Shown: positions 7,717-16,800 of the stretch, in pieces
How positions within the stretch are numbered: the stretch's first letter is position 1
How the letters are laid out: the number at the start of each line of letters is the position of its first letter
Origin: Vibrio ulleungensis
GTDB lineage: Bacteria; Pseudomonadota; Gammaproteobacteria; Enterobacterales; Vibrionaceae
Reading direction: 5' to 3'
Length of the DNA stretch: 64,000 bases
Assembly: GCF_016900875.1 (NCBI RefSeq)
Contig: NZ_JAFEUM010000001.1
Coordinates: 1-64,000, forward strand
Program-made: the position numbers and the translations under genes
The notes under the pieces: generated by a model
Seen by the model: only the letters and a program-made list of their open reading frames with translations
Databases searched by the model: none
What the model was told of the DNA's origin: nothing

Positions 7717-8898
7717 ATGAACACATCAACACTAACCACTAAGGCGCAATTTGAAAGCGGTACACTATTCGAAACAAGCGAGGAAATGTTATACGTTCTT
7801 CAATTAAACGGCAGTTGGTATGAAATGGGGAAACAGTACGGAACGCTTGCCAAAGATCATATGCAAGCGATGTACGACGCTATCGTTCAACCAGAGTTTG
7901 ATAACGGATTAATTAGCCAAAAAGATGCGTATGAATTGTTTGGTACACGAGTATTTGCTGCACTTTCACTGCGTCGTAAGCAGTACTTCCAAGGCGTTGC
8001 AGATGGTTTGGGCTGGCCACTTGAGAAAGTGATTGTGCTTGACCAAAGTGGCCCAATGGCGATTTACCTTGGAAAACTTCACTCATTTTCTGGTTGTTCT
8101 TCTCTGGCCACTTGGGGTGAGAACACTGTAGATGGGCATTCAATTATTGGCCGTAACATGGACTGGAGTGAGCTATTTTTAGACTTCCCAATCTATGCAA
8201 CAGTATACAACCCAACAGATGGTTCGAATGGCTTAGTCAACGTTAGCTGGCCCGGTTGGCAGTGGATGGTAACTGGATTCAATGATAAGGGCGTCTACAC
8301 TGACTTACATGACGGTACATCAATGGGTGGCAATATTGTGTCTGTTGAGAAACCATCGTTCTTAAACACAGTCTTTGATTTCATCGCAGAGTCTGATTCT
8401 ATCGAAGCTTTAAGCTCACGCTTTCAGGCGTCTCGTACAGACATCGCGGCCATTTGGATGTTAGCGGACAAGAGTGGCAAAGCTTGCGCCTATGAAAATA
8501 CCATACAAGAGAACAGACAGCGCGTCAGTGACAAGAACGCGAGTTCATTTGCAACGGTCAATACTTTCCTTAATCCTGATTGGGGTTTAGGAATCCGTGA
8601 AACACAAAGTTTTTCGTTGAAACGCCTTGAAAACTTAACCGCTCGTCATGACGAACAAGCTGGTGGAATTGATGCTGGATCAATGTGCGATATTTTTGAC
8701 CTACCTCTATACAACCAAGACGGTAGCTTTAAAGAGAACGGTGGCGTGACTAAGCCAACGAATCAAGATGTTGACCTGACTAACTATCAAGTAGTTGCAG
8801 ACCTAAATGAGCTACAAATGTGGGTGAAGTTACCCGCACTAGGTAGCGACACAAACTGGGCGCACATTGACGTGCGGTCACTGTTTAATACTCTCTAA
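7717..8898 (+). CDS. C45/Ntn-hydrolase-type acyltransferase or amidase
   Basis: A 393-residue protein of the autoproteolytic C45 (acyl-CoA:6-aminopenicillanate acyltransferase / acid-ceramidase-like) superfamily. Signature: FSGCSSLATWGENTVDG then HSIIGRNMDW; Cys127 would become the N-terminal nucleophile after self-cleavage between Gly126 and Cys127. The N-terminal YEMGKQYGTLAKDHMQ and LDQSG segments are typical of the pro-region. Relatives hydrolyse or transfer amide-linked acyl groups (bile salts, N-acyl amino acids, penicillins). No signal peptide, so it is probably cytoplasmic. The next gene rightwards is a convergent LysR regulator, and an outer-membrane barrel and a secreted amidohydrolase follow; a shared role in amide catabolism is inference. 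Confidence 0.82.
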   Translation: MNTSTLTTKAQFESGTLFETSEEMLYVLQLNGSWYEMGKQYGTLAKDHMQAMYDAIVQPEFDNGLISQKDAYELFGTRVFAALSLRRKQYFQGVADGLGWPLEKVIVLDQSGPMAIYLGKLHSFSGCSSLATWGENTVDGHSIIGRNMDWSELFLDFPIYATVYNPTDGSNGLVNVSWPGWQWMVTGFNDKGVYTDLHDGTSMGGNIVSVEKPSFLNTVFDFIAESDSIEALSSRFQASRTDIAAIWMLADKSGKACAYENTIQENRQRVSDKNASSFATVNTFLNPDWGLGIRETQSFSLKRLENLTARHDEQAGGIDAGSMCDIFDLPLYNQDGSFKENGGVTKPTNQDVDLTNYQVVADLNELQMWVKLPALGSDTNWAHIDVRSLFNTL

Positions 8899-8940
8899 AC
8901 ACCATCACATTTCGGACATGGCATAGCCTGTTGTTTCGCA

Positions 8941-8974
8941 AAAAAAAAGAGTGGCCTAATTAGGTCACTCTTTT
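8941..8974. terminator. Bidirectional rho-independent terminator
   Basis: A run of A, the imperfect palindrome GAGTGGCCTAATTAGGTCACTC (two mismatched positions), then TTTT. It separates the rightward C45 gene from the leftward LysR gene. Confidence 0.8.
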
Positions 8975-9043
8975 GTTTGCGTGTTACACAGCTCAGCTTT
9001 CGAGAACAGCGTAAAGCCCCTAAATTGACTGCAACCAAGTGTA

Positions 9044-9973
9044 TTATTGACCCTTCCTCGCCTGTGAATACTGCATGGATAAAAAGTGCTTCACGTAAGC
9101 ATCGGTCGCTGTAATGATCGATTTTTTCACTTCCATAATTTGCTTGGAGTGCGGATTCCAAAGAGCGAATGAGAACTTCATTCCCATCTTTAACTCGTCC
9201 AACTCTAGTGGCTCGAGACTCTCAGTTACATACGGTGACTCGGACATTACTTTTGGCAACCAAGCCCAGCCTAGATCGTCTTGTACAAGCTTTATGACTA
9301 ACGCGAGTTGATCCACTTCTTCATGAACCGCAGATACCAATAGCTTCTCTTTCAAACCTTCTTCTGTAAATGCACTTAAGATAAATTGACGCGTTGTACG
9401 AAGCGCACTTAGCACTTCTTTGGACGAGAGTTTAGAAAGCTTGCCTCCTTTTTTAACGAAAGGTACAAATTCTAGGTGGCCGATAAACGTCGAGTCTTTG
9501 CTGTACATGCCCTTACCTTTATCGATCATCACAAAGCCAAAATGGATATCGCCAGTAGCAAGTCCTTCTTCTATCTGACTTTTTGTTCTAACCACGAAGT
9601 TAACTTTCATGTTCGGGAAGTCTTGCTCAAGTTGCGCGCGAATGGAAGAAAGCAAGCGGTGCGGCGTCATACTAGGATAGCCGAAATTAATACTTTCAAG
9701 GCCACCATACGAGAGACTTAACGCGATGTTATCGAAGATCCGTGACTGCTCAATCGTTGACTTGGCATAGTGGTAAAGTAGCTGCCCTTCTTCGGTTGGT
9801 TCAACCGTTCGACCAACCCGTTCAAACAGCTCTACGGCTAACACATCTTCAAGGTTAGTGATCACCTGACCCGTTGTTGTGCGGTGTTTGTTTAGGCGGG
9901 CGGCGGCTTTACTAAAGGAGCGCTCTTCGTAGACGGTTACAAAGGCGAGTAACTGTTCAATACTAAAGTTCAT
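9044..9973 (-). CDS. LysR-family transcriptional regulator
   Basis: 309 residues. The N-terminal winged helix-turn-helix is clear: MNFSIEQLLAFVTVYEERSF then SKAAARLNKHRTTTGQVITNLED; the recognition helix carries the unusual HRTTTGQ in place of the common QPAVS. The C-terminal part is the periplasmic-binding-protein-like effector domain, less conserved. It is divergent from the outer-membrane barrel and amidohydrolase genes across a 493-base gap and convergent with the C45 gene, so it probably controls one or both groups; its inducer is unknown. Confidence 0.9.
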   Translation of the reverse strand: MNFSIEQLLAFVTVYEERSFSKAAARLNKHRTTTGQVITNLEDVLAVELFERVGRTVEPTEEGQLLYHYAKSTIEQSRIFDNIALSLSYGGLESINFGYPSMTPHRLLSSIRAQLEQDFPNMKVNFVVRTKSQIEEGLATGDIHFGFVMIDKGKGMYSKDSTFIGHLEFVPFVKKGGKLSKLSSKEVLSALRTTRQFILSAFTEEGLKEKLLVSAVHEEVDQLALVIKLVQDDLGWAWLPKVMSESPYVTESLEPLELDELKMGMKFSFALWNPHSKQIMEVKKSIITATDAYVKHFLSMQYSQARKGQ

Positions 9974-10466
9974 GCGTTGTTCCCAATTTACATTCCATTA
10001 ACTACAACCTATCAGATATTTGCAGGATTATGTAATTCAAAGACCTGATTATGATGAATAGTTCATAGGGTTCTTAAAAGCCGATTGAGAAAAATAGTCT
10101 CGACTATTTTGCAACTTTCCTTCGCATTCACGAATTATTGTTCGCGGCGCATTACATCTCTATCACCCAATAAATAGCCAGCACCCGTGCACACTTTCGT
10201 CGTATTTGACGCTAAAAGTCGTTAAGTACGCTGCATCTTCGCTTAAAGCCTAAGGGCTGAATAAAGTCTGTTTGCACTAAATTCGTCACATCATGATTGG
10301 TCATAAATTTGCTAGCCGAACGAGTTTGGATAAGGACGTACGCAATCCGTCATACACGAGTTATTGATTGCGAAAATTCACACAATAATGATGGAGAACG
10401 GAGACAAGAGCAGCTCGCTGCTCAATTCAAAGGAGGGTAACTCATCCACTTAAACAGGTACACACA
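9974..10466. other. Long divergent intergenic region
   Basis: About 490 bases between a leftward LysR gene and a rightward outer-membrane protein gene. No gene seen on either strand. It is long enough for LysR operator sites (T-N11-A type), but I could not single one out. A purine-rich AAAGGAGGG lies 32 bases before the ATG at 10467, too far for that start. Confidence 0.4.
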
Positions 10467-11210
10467 ATGACCATCCAAATCAAACTGGCACTATCAACTT
10501 TAACTTTGGCAGCAGCGGCCCCTTTATTTGCCGCAGACTCAACACCGAACCCATCCGACTTAACTGAAACCAGTACTTCAGCCTATTTTGGCCTTAGCAA
10601 CCAAGGTTCAGTGAAAGGTTCTATTTCTGGCGATTTTCATTTTGATAATGGTCAAACAGGGATGCTAACCGTAGAAGGAACGATGGATAAAGAGGGTAAA
10701 TATTCGGATAGCCGACTTCAATACTTCCATGTTTTTTCAACCGAAAGCCACACGCTACCAAAAGCTGCGCTGTCTATTGATGTTATTGATAATGCCATGT
10801 TTACCTCTGTGTCTCTTGGAGGAGTTGCGGCCATCAATGCTGGAGTTAAAGGATTACAGTTATTTCCGCGCCTAGGTCTATTGGCGGGAGAGTATTCAGA
10901 AGAATCAGTCGCCTCATTTAATGCAACCGATAAAGAAGCGCTCGGGGGTTCGGCGGCATTTTATGTCATGTACCAACTTGGCAATGATGGCACCTACATT
11001 GGCGCATGGCCCGAGTACAATTATTTGGATGGCGCTATAGAAACCTCGATGCTCAAATCAACTTTGATGATTGCTACCCCGTTTTCCAAAGACAAAACTC
11101 GCTGGGGACAACTAAAAGTTGATAACACCACTGGATACATGCAGTCTCAAACCCAATCTATAGATTTTGACGACACTGTCGTCTGGGCCAACTACAAATT
11201 CTACTTTTAA
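10467..11210 (+). CDS. Predicted small outer-membrane beta-barrel protein
   Basis: 247 residues with a Sec signal peptide (MTIQIKLALSTLTLAAAAPL, cleavage after FAA-D at about 23). The mature chain alternates short polar and aromatic strands and ends in ANYKFYF, a C-terminal Phe signature recognised by the BAM machinery, so an outer-membrane barrel of about 8-10 strands is likely. No specific porin family was recognised. It is followed by a strong terminator and lies between a LysR regulator and a periplasmic amidohydrolase gene, so it may be a channel for that enzyme's substrate (inference). Confidence 0.7.
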   Translation: MTIQIKLALSTLTLAAAAPLFAADSTPNPSDLTETSTSAYFGLSNQGSVKGSISGDFHFDNGQTGMLTVEGTMDKEGKYSDSRLQYFHVFSTESHTLPKAALSIDVIDNAMFTSVSLGGVAAINAGVKGLQLFPRLGLLAGEYSEESVASFNATDKEALGGSAAFYVMYQLGNDGTYIGAWPEYNYLDGAIETSMLKSTLMIATPFSKDKTRWGQLKVDNTTGYMQSQTQSIDFDDTVVWANYKFYF

Positions 11211-11228
11211 CCTTTCGACCGATCTTAT

Positions 11229-11256
11229 AAGCAGTGCTACAAGCACTGCTTTTTTC
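11229..11256 (+). terminator. Rho-independent terminator
   Basis: A 9-bp perfect stem AGCAGTGCT/AGCACTGCT with an ACA loop, followed by TTTTTT, 20 bases after the barrel gene stop. Confidence 0.9.
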
Positions 11257-11561
11257 GTTTTTGCCTAACTAAGAATTAACGCTTTTAGAATCGTTCTATT
11301 CTGACTGTACGATTTTAATTCAACTATTCCGATTACGCAGCGAGCTCCAATAAAAACGCTATTTAGCCGTTACTTAGTAGCATTCACCTTCAAATAGCCT
11401 TCCATCGACACATTTCATCCATCGATTCATAAACACACTTTATGACGTATCGGATCCGTCTTATGTGATTCGAAGGACTGACAACAATCATCAATAATGT
11501 GAATCAAAGAAACGCTCACCGCCCAAAAAATTCACTGGATTCAATATTGGAGTTATAGACT
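11257..11561. other. Intergenic region upstream of amidohydrolase gene
   Basis: About 300 bases holding the promoter of the secreted amidohydrolase. TTGGAGTTATAGACT before the ATG at 11562 supplies a ribosome binding site (GGAG). No gene or clear operator seen. Confidence 0.4.
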
Positions 11562-13124
11562 ATGCACACACAAACTAAACGCATTAAACCCGTTGTACTT
11601 GCCATGCTAGTGGCAATGTCACCAAACGCTTTTTCTTACGACATGGTAATTAATAATGGCCGAGTTATGGACCCTGAAACTGGGTATGACCAAGTCGCCA
11701 ATGTTGCGATTGAAGATGGAAAGATAGTCGCGATCACCAACGAAGATATAGATGGCGACAAAGTCATTGATGCCGAAGGGCTTGTCGTTGCACCCGGGTT
11801 TATTGATACACACTCACACGTCGTCGCCATCCCGATCATGCAAAAGCTTCAGCTGCGAAACGGCGTAACCACCCCATTGTCATTGGAGGTCGGTGCGTAT
11901 CCTGTTAATGCTTGGTACCAACGTCTGGAAGGTCGTTCTCAAACCAACTTTGGCGCGAGTGTCTCGTCTGCTGGTATTCGCACTAAAGTGTTTAATGACA
12001 AATACAACACCCGTACGGGTACAATGATTAACGATATTTTTGATCCTGAAGAGACTAAAGCGTCGCAAATCAGCGGAGAGGCGCTCAGCCACATTGCAAC
12101 GCGCGAGCAAATTAGTCTGATCTCAGAAATGGTAGATAAAGAGCTAAAAGATGGCGGACTCGGTATTGGCGTTCCGGTTGGTTACATGTCTAAAGCCGCA
12201 ACGACTATCGAAACAACTGAGTGGCAGAGGCTCGCGGGTGAATATGGTGTGCCAACTTTTTTGCATGGCCGATTCTCTAGTCAACTTCCACCAAACTCAG
12301 GGCTGACTGGCATTGAAGAGATGTTATCGAGCGTTGGTATTTATGGTGGTGGCTTATTAGTTCAACACATTCATCAACAAACACTGGGCGAAACACCCGA
12401 AGCGCTAAAAATGCTCGACGATGCTAGAGCAAAAGGGATGAATGTTGCAGCTGAAATCTATCCATACAACTATGGCGCAACCATTGCTGCAGCAGACTAT
12501 TTAGAACCAGAAAACTACCAGCGCAATATGGCGCGTGATTACTCCGACATCATCGAAACAGATACAATGAAACCTCTTACCAAAGAGCGTTATGAACAGT
12601 TGATAAAAGAGGACCCGCAGGCCAGTGTGATGTTTTACGGCGCGACGGATGAAGACCTTAAAAAAGCGCTGGCCCATGGGTCAACAATAGTCGGAAGCGA
12701 CGCCTTTCCCCTGATGAAGAGTAACGGAATGATGGCCTACAACTGGAATACACCGTATGAAGGATTACAAGGTCACCCAAGAGCGTCAGGTACTCAAGCT
12801 CGTGTATTAAAGATGGTGCGAGAAGACAACTTGATGCCTCTTATGTCTGCCATTTCTAAAATGTCGTACATGCCTGCGAAATTTCTTCAAGAAAATGGCA
12901 TCGAACAAATGAGTAAGAAAGGTCGCATTCAAGTAGGCGCAGATGCCGACATTACCTTATTTGATCCCGAAACTGTCACGGACAACTCGACGCTAAAAGA
13001 GCCTGGCATACCATCAACTGGCATTCCATACGTCGTTGTTAACGGTACGCTCGTCGTTGAGGACTCAACCGTTCTAGAAGGTGTATACCCAGGTAAAGCG
13101 GTTCGCAACAGTGTGATTCAATAA
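11562..13124 (+). CDS. Periplasmic amidohydrolase (D-aminoacylase/N-acyl-D-amino-acid deacylase-like)
   Basis: 520 residues with a Sec signal peptide (MHTQTKRIKPVVLAMLVAMS, cleaved near AFS-Y). The mature enzyme has the amidohydrolase fold: a beta-sandwich start (DMVINNGRVMDPETG), the metal motif GFIDTHSH, later His ligands near FLHGRF and QHIHQQ, an Asp in GSDAFPL, and the closing sandwich GADADITLFDPETV. This layout is that of D-aminoacylases and dihydroorotase-like metal hydrolases; export to the periplasm is less common for them. It probably deacylates N-acyl amino acids or a related amide. It is monocistronic with its own terminator; neighbours (LysR, barrel, C45 enzyme) suggest a catabolic group. 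Confidence 0.82.
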   Translation: MHTQTKRIKPVVLAMLVAMSPNAFSYDMVINNGRVMDPETGYDQVANVAIEDGKIVAITNEDIDGDKVIDAEGLVVAPGFIDTHSHVVAIPIMQKLQLRNGVTTPLSLEVGAYPVNAWYQRLEGRSQTNFGASVSSAGIRTKVFNDKYNTRTGTMINDIFDPEETKASQISGEALSHIATREQISLISEMVDKELKDGGLGIGVPVGYMSKAATTIETTEWQRLAGEYGVPTFLHGRFSSQLPPNSGLTGIEEMLSSVGIYGGGLLVQHIHQQTLGETPEALKMLDDARAKGMNVAAEIYPYNYGATIAAADYLEPENYQRNMARDYSDIIETDTMKPLTKERYEQLIKEDPQASVMFYGATDEDLKKALAHGSTIVGSDAFPLMKSNGMMAYNWNTPYEGLQGHPRASGTQARVLKMVREDNLMPLMSAISKMSYMPAKFLQENGIEQMSKKGRIQVGADADITLFDPETVTDNSTLKEPGIPSTGIPYVVVNGTLVVEDSTVLEGVYPGKAVRNSVIQ

Positions 13125-13148
13125 CGTCAATAGGCCGCTCCATCATGC

Positions 13149-13186
13149 AAAGCAGACGCTTCAATTGAACGCTATGTCTGCTTTTT
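13149..13186 (+). terminator. Rho-independent terminator
   Basis: AAAGCAGAC pairs with GTCTGCTTT, with an inner GCTTCAATTGAACGC pairing, followed by TT. It lies 25 bases after the amidohydrolase stop. Confidence 0.75.
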
Positions 13187-13279
13187 GATGAGCAAAGTGT
13201 TACACCTTCACAATCAATTTTTATTAGCGCCATGCACGTAACTTGAATTGCGTAAAACACACCAACTAAGGGTAATTAA

Positions 13280-13927
13280 ATGTTCATTACAACCGCTGAG
13301 CTGATCACGTCTATCTCTATCCTTGGCACTGCTGCTTTTGCTTTTTCTGCAGTCCTGGCTGCAAGCGAAAAAAACACCGACATTTTTACCGTGGCCGTTC
13401 TTGGTGTTATCACTGCGGTAGGAGGAGGAAGCACTCGCGATGTTTTACTCAATACAACGGTGTTTTGGTCTGAAGAGATGTATTACATCTGGATTGCTAT
13501 AACAAGCAGCCTGATTGGTTTCCTTTCTGTTTCACTGTTAAAGAAAAACCTGGTCTACACCGTGAATCTTTATGTGGATGCAATTGCAATTTCAATGTTT
13601 GCCATCCAAGGTACCGATAAAGCATGGAGCTTAGGTTTTGGTCTTCCTTTAGGCCCTATCATGTTAGGCATCATTACGGCTGTAGGTGGCGGTGTGATTA
13701 GAGATATTTTGCTCCAGAGGCCGACCTTGCTGTTATCAAAAGAGTTGTACGCTATTCCCGTCGCTCTTGGCTGTACATTACATGCGCTGGGCTTAACATT
13801 CGCTCCTCAATACAGCGATATATCTGCGATTGTGTCAGCGCTTTTGGTTTTCTATTTACGTCACCTATCCATCAGCAAACAGGTTCAAGTGCCACGGTGG
13901 GCCTTGATTTCTACCGGTAAGAGTTGA
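13280..13927 (+). CDS. TRIC-type channel family membrane protein (YicG/UPF0126-like)
   Basis: 215 residues, about seven transmembrane helices, with two repeats of the family signature: ITAVGGGSTRDVLL at about 45 and ITAVGGGVIRDILLQRPT at about 135. Each GGG-xx-RD kinks a pore helix in trimeric intracellular cation (TRIC) channels. E. coli YicG is in this family. It is an inner-membrane protein that passes cations or small solutes such as glycine. GGGTAATTAA precedes the ATG. The end is convergent with the AraC-type regulator gene 33 bases on. Confidence 0.88.
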   Translation: MFITTAELITSISILGTAAFAFSAVLAASEKNTDIFTVAVLGVITAVGGGSTRDVLLNTTVFWSEEMYYIWIAITSSLIGFLSVSLLKKNLVYTVNLYVDAIAISMFAIQGTDKAWSLGFGLPLGPIMLGIITAVGGGVIRDILLQRPTLLLSKELYAIPVALGCTLHALGLTFAPQYSDISAIVSALLVFYLRHLSISKQVQVPRWALISTGKS

Positions 13928-13959
13928 TGATAACAGAAGCGCTTGCTTTCGTTGTCCTG

Positions 13960-14877
13960 CTAGCTGAGAGGCTGTGGTCTCATATCAACTGCTTGAGCAC
14001 GATACTGTTTAGGACTTACCCCATAACCTTGACGAAACTTCTTAGCAAAATACGCTGGGCAGCTAAATCCAACGTTGTGAGCAATCTCGGTGATTTTACT
14101 TTGTGATTCAATGAGCATCGCAGCCGCCTTGCGAAGCCTAAAACTGACAAGATAACCATTTGGTGTGCATTTTAGTGCCTGCTTAAACATTCGATAGCAT
14201 TCACTTTCGCTAATATTGGCCGCTGCACTAATGTCTGCGACAGAAATGCTCTCTGCAAAGTGCTGCTGAATGTAGGTCATCACCTGCTGCACTCGCTTTT
14301 CGTTCCCTACTGCTTTTTGAGACTCGATGATTAATTGGGGTTCATGACGGCAAAGTAGCATCCAGCATTGCATTAAACAGGCGGTCATTGATATTTCAAA
14401 ACCCGCTAATGCCTTGTCCCAGTCACTAAAGCCACGGCGCATAGTGGCTATCGCTTCTGCCTGCCAAGGCTGAGCATCGCTAAATTGATAGAACGATAAA
14501 TTATGGTTCGAAATGAGAGGCTTAATGTACTTTTTGAACACTAAACTCACCGGGTCGCCACCGAGTAATCTAGGTTTAAACAGTGTATTTAAGATCCGGC
14601 AATCTTCAGTGCCCACATCGGTCAAACGATGTAACACCCCGGAGTTAATTAACACCATCTCCCCTTGCTTAAGAACCGCAGACTGACCAATACATTCCAG
14701 CTTTGTTGATCCTCTAACCACCAGCACAACTTCAATCTCGTCATGCCAATGCCAAGGTACTTCACCATTCAGAAAGTCAGAAAACACTTCATCGTACGAC
14801 GCACATGGGAATGCCTCATCACCATGAACCGTCAACTCTTGGCCTTGACTGTCTGTTTTTATGTCGTAAACCTGCAT
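13960..14877 (-). CDS. AraC-family transcriptional regulator with cupin sensor domain
   Basis: 305 residues. The N-terminal half is a cupin-type sensor (VPWHWHDEIEVVLVVRGS, then LKQGEMVLINSGVLHRL); the C-terminal 100 residues are the double helix-turn-helix of AraC/XylS proteins (SVADISAAANISESECYRMF and ITEIAHNVGFSCPAYFAKKF, with the RxGYGVSPKQYR-type ending). It is divergent from the MFS/phosphoribosyltransferase pair across 119 bases and so probably controls it. The ligand is unknown. Confidence 0.92.
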   Translation of the reverse strand: MQVYDIKTDSQGQELTVHGDEAFPCASYDEVFSDFLNGEVPWHWHDEIEVVLVVRGSTKLECIGQSAVLKQGEMVLINSGVLHRLTDVGTEDCRILNTLFKPRLLGGDPVSLVFKKYIKPLISNHNLSFYQFSDAQPWQAEAIATMRRGFSDWDKALAGFEISMTACLMQCWMLLCRHEPQLIIESQKAVGNEKRVQQVMTYIQQHFAESISVADISAAANISESECYRMFKQALKCTPNGYLVSFRLRKAAAMLIESQSKITEIAHNVGFSCPAYFAKKFRQGYGVSPKQYRAQAVDMRPQPLS

Positions 14878-14996
14878 TTAGCCATCTTGATAGAATTGTT
14901 ATCAATATTGGCAGTATAGCCATAGTTTTGGCTTTGAGGCGAGAGTATATTCACATTATATAATTCGTATCCAACAACCAACGTGAAGTAAACGCT

Positions 14997-16169
14997 ATGC
15001 TATTACTGACCATCATCTATCTTGCTTTTATTAGCCTTGGTTTGCCTGACGCCGTTCTTGGCTCTGCTTGGCCCACTATAAGTCACGATTTTAATGTTTC
15101 TTTAGAGTATGCCGGCGCGATTTCCATCGTCATTAGTGCGGGGACCGTTGTTTCTAGCTTACTCGCTGCGAGAGTCACCCACTATTTTGGAACCGGTAAA
15201 GTACTCTCGTTTAGCGTGTTAGCCACTGCCCTCTCATTGCTTGGCTTTGCCTATTCAAACTACGTACTTAGTATGGTGCTATTAGCCATACCGCTTGGGC
15301 TTGGGGCCGGCGCCGTTGATGCTGCGCTCAATAACTTCGTGGCGCTTAACTATAAATCTAAGCACATGAATTACTTACATTCATTCTGGGGTGTTGGTGC
15401 CACCGCAGGGCCATTTATCATGGCCAACTACTTACTTTCAGAGCAAGGGTGGCGTGACGGATATTTCACGCTAGCAGTCATCCAATTTGCTCTAGTTATC
15501 GCATTATTCGCAACCCTGCCTCTATGGAAAACACCCCAAAAAGCGTCCAATACCTCAAAGGTACATACCGCACCAGTAAGCAACCGAGCCGCATGGAATA
15601 TCCGCGGAGTGAAACTGCAGTTGTTTGTATACTTTTGCTATTGCTCACTAGAAGCTGGAACTGGATTATGGGCGGCAAGCTATCTAACAACCGTCAACGG
15701 TCTATCCGCTTCTAATGCAGCATTTTGGACTGCGATGTTCTTTTTAGGGATCACTGCTGGGCGATTTGTGTGTGGCCTATTAGCCGAGAATTTTCGAGAA
15801 CAAATCCTCGTTCGAGCCGGTATCTGCCTGATGATTGTGGGCGTGTGTGGCTTACTGTTCCCAGTGCCGAGTCTGGTATCGCAGTTCAGTTTGGTATTGA
15901 TTGGCTTGGGTTGCGCACCCGTTTACCCCAACACCATGCACCTAACTCCCAAACGCTTTGGTCAACACGCCTCTCAAGCCATTATTGGGCTTTCAATGGC
16001 AACCGCGTACGTGGGAACCACCGTTGTCCCCCCCGCGATGGGCATAATATTTGGAAGTTTATCGTTTAGCCTATTACCCACACTTTTACTTTTATTGGCA
16101 GTGTCTATGCTTTGGGCAAGTGAACGCCTAAACCGCACAGAGCCAGCAACCGATTTAACCTATCAGTAG
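14997..16169 (+). CDS. MFS transporter
   Basis: 390 residues with about 12 transmembrane segments. The start FISLGLPDAVLGSAWPTI is typical of the FucP/YfkF-like branch of the major facilitator superfamily. Other family traits: RVTHYFGTGKVL between helices 2 and 3, HSFWGVGATAGPF around helix 5, and GLGCAPVYPNTMHLTP near helix 10. Only 11 bases separate it from the phosphoribosyltransferase gene, so they form one operon, and the AraC-type regulator is divergent. A nucleobase or nucleoside substrate is suggested by that partner but is inference; sugars are the alternative. Confidence 0.85.
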   Translation: MLLLTIIYLAFISLGLPDAVLGSAWPTISHDFNVSLEYAGAISIVISAGTVVSSLLAARVTHYFGTGKVLSFSVLATALSLLGFAYSNYVLSMVLLAIPLGLGAGAVDAALNNFVALNYKSKHMNYLHSFWGVGATAGPFIMANYLLSEQGWRDGYFTLAVIQFALVIALFATLPLWKTPQKASNTSKVHTAPVSNRAAWNIRGVKLQLFVYFCYCSLEAGTGLWAASYLTTVNGLSASNAAFWTAMFFLGITAGRFVCGLLAENFREQILVRAGICLMIVGVCGLLFPVPSLVSQFSLVLIGLGCAPVYPNTMHLTPKRFGQHASQAIIGLSMATAYVGTTVVPPAMGIIFGSLSFSLLPTLLLLLAVSMLWASERLNRTEPATDLTYQ

Positions 16170-16180
16170 GAACATTCATT

Positions 16181-16714
16181 ATGACAAAAACCGCATTTGC
16201 ATCGAAACATATTGGCGATCAGGTCCTCAGCCAAGATCAAATCAAACAAGGTGTCACACAAGTTGCTCAACGGCTTAATGCTGCATTTGAAGACGCTGTA
16301 ATAATCAGTGTGGTTCCTGGCGGTATGCTTTTTACCGCAGATTTAGTGAGAGAACTCGAGTTTGATGTTTGCCTAGATTACATCTCCTGCCCTCATATTC
16401 CTGGAGATCGTCAAAACCTATCTGATATCGTTTATCACCAGAACATTTCTATTGAGGGTAAGGACGTGATTTTGATTGATGATGCGATTGAGTCAGGTGG
16501 CACAATGAAGCGGCTCGTCGAGCATTTGCAAACAAACTACGCGGTAAAATCATTGTCCATTGCGACATTGTTTGTAAAACCAAGTCGTGTCGATATTCCC
16601 GTAACCCAGTTTTTCGCCTACGAGATGAGCAGCGATGACATGCTGGTAGGCTACGGGCTGCCTTGGAAAGACAAGCTTCGTAATGTTCCTTACGTTTCCA
16701 AACTCAATAAATAG
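16181..16714 (+). CDS. Hypoxanthine phosphoribosyltransferase-like protein
   Basis: 177 residues of the type I phosphoribosyltransferase fold. The PRPP-binding loop is DVILIDDAIESGGTMKRL at about 92-109; the early loop VVPGGMLFTADLVREL and the C-terminal LVGYGLPWKDKLRNVPYV resemble hypoxanthine-guanine phosphoribosyltransferases (Hpt), which turn hypoxanthine or guanine plus PRPP into IMP or GMP. The second Asp-Asp motif is present, but IESGGT replaces the usual VDTGLT/VDSGKT, so substrate preference may differ from housekeeping Hpt. It is downstream of an MFS gene in the same operon and likely salvages what that transporter imports (inference). Confidence 0.82.
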   Translation: MTKTAFASKHIGDQVLSQDQIKQGVTQVAQRLNAAFEDAVIISVVPGGMLFTADLVRELEFDVCLDYISCPHIPGDRQNLSDIVYHQNISIEGKDVILIDDAIESGGTMKRLVEHLQTNYAVKSLSIATLFVKPSRVDIPVTQFFAYEMSSDDMLVGYGLPWKDKLRNVPYVSKLNK

Positions 16715-16800
16715 CCATTTCCCCTACAGCCAACTTAATCTGCGCAGCTCAGGCCGCTGATATGGCGTTGGCTCTCTAATTTTGCACTAAACCAAATGAA

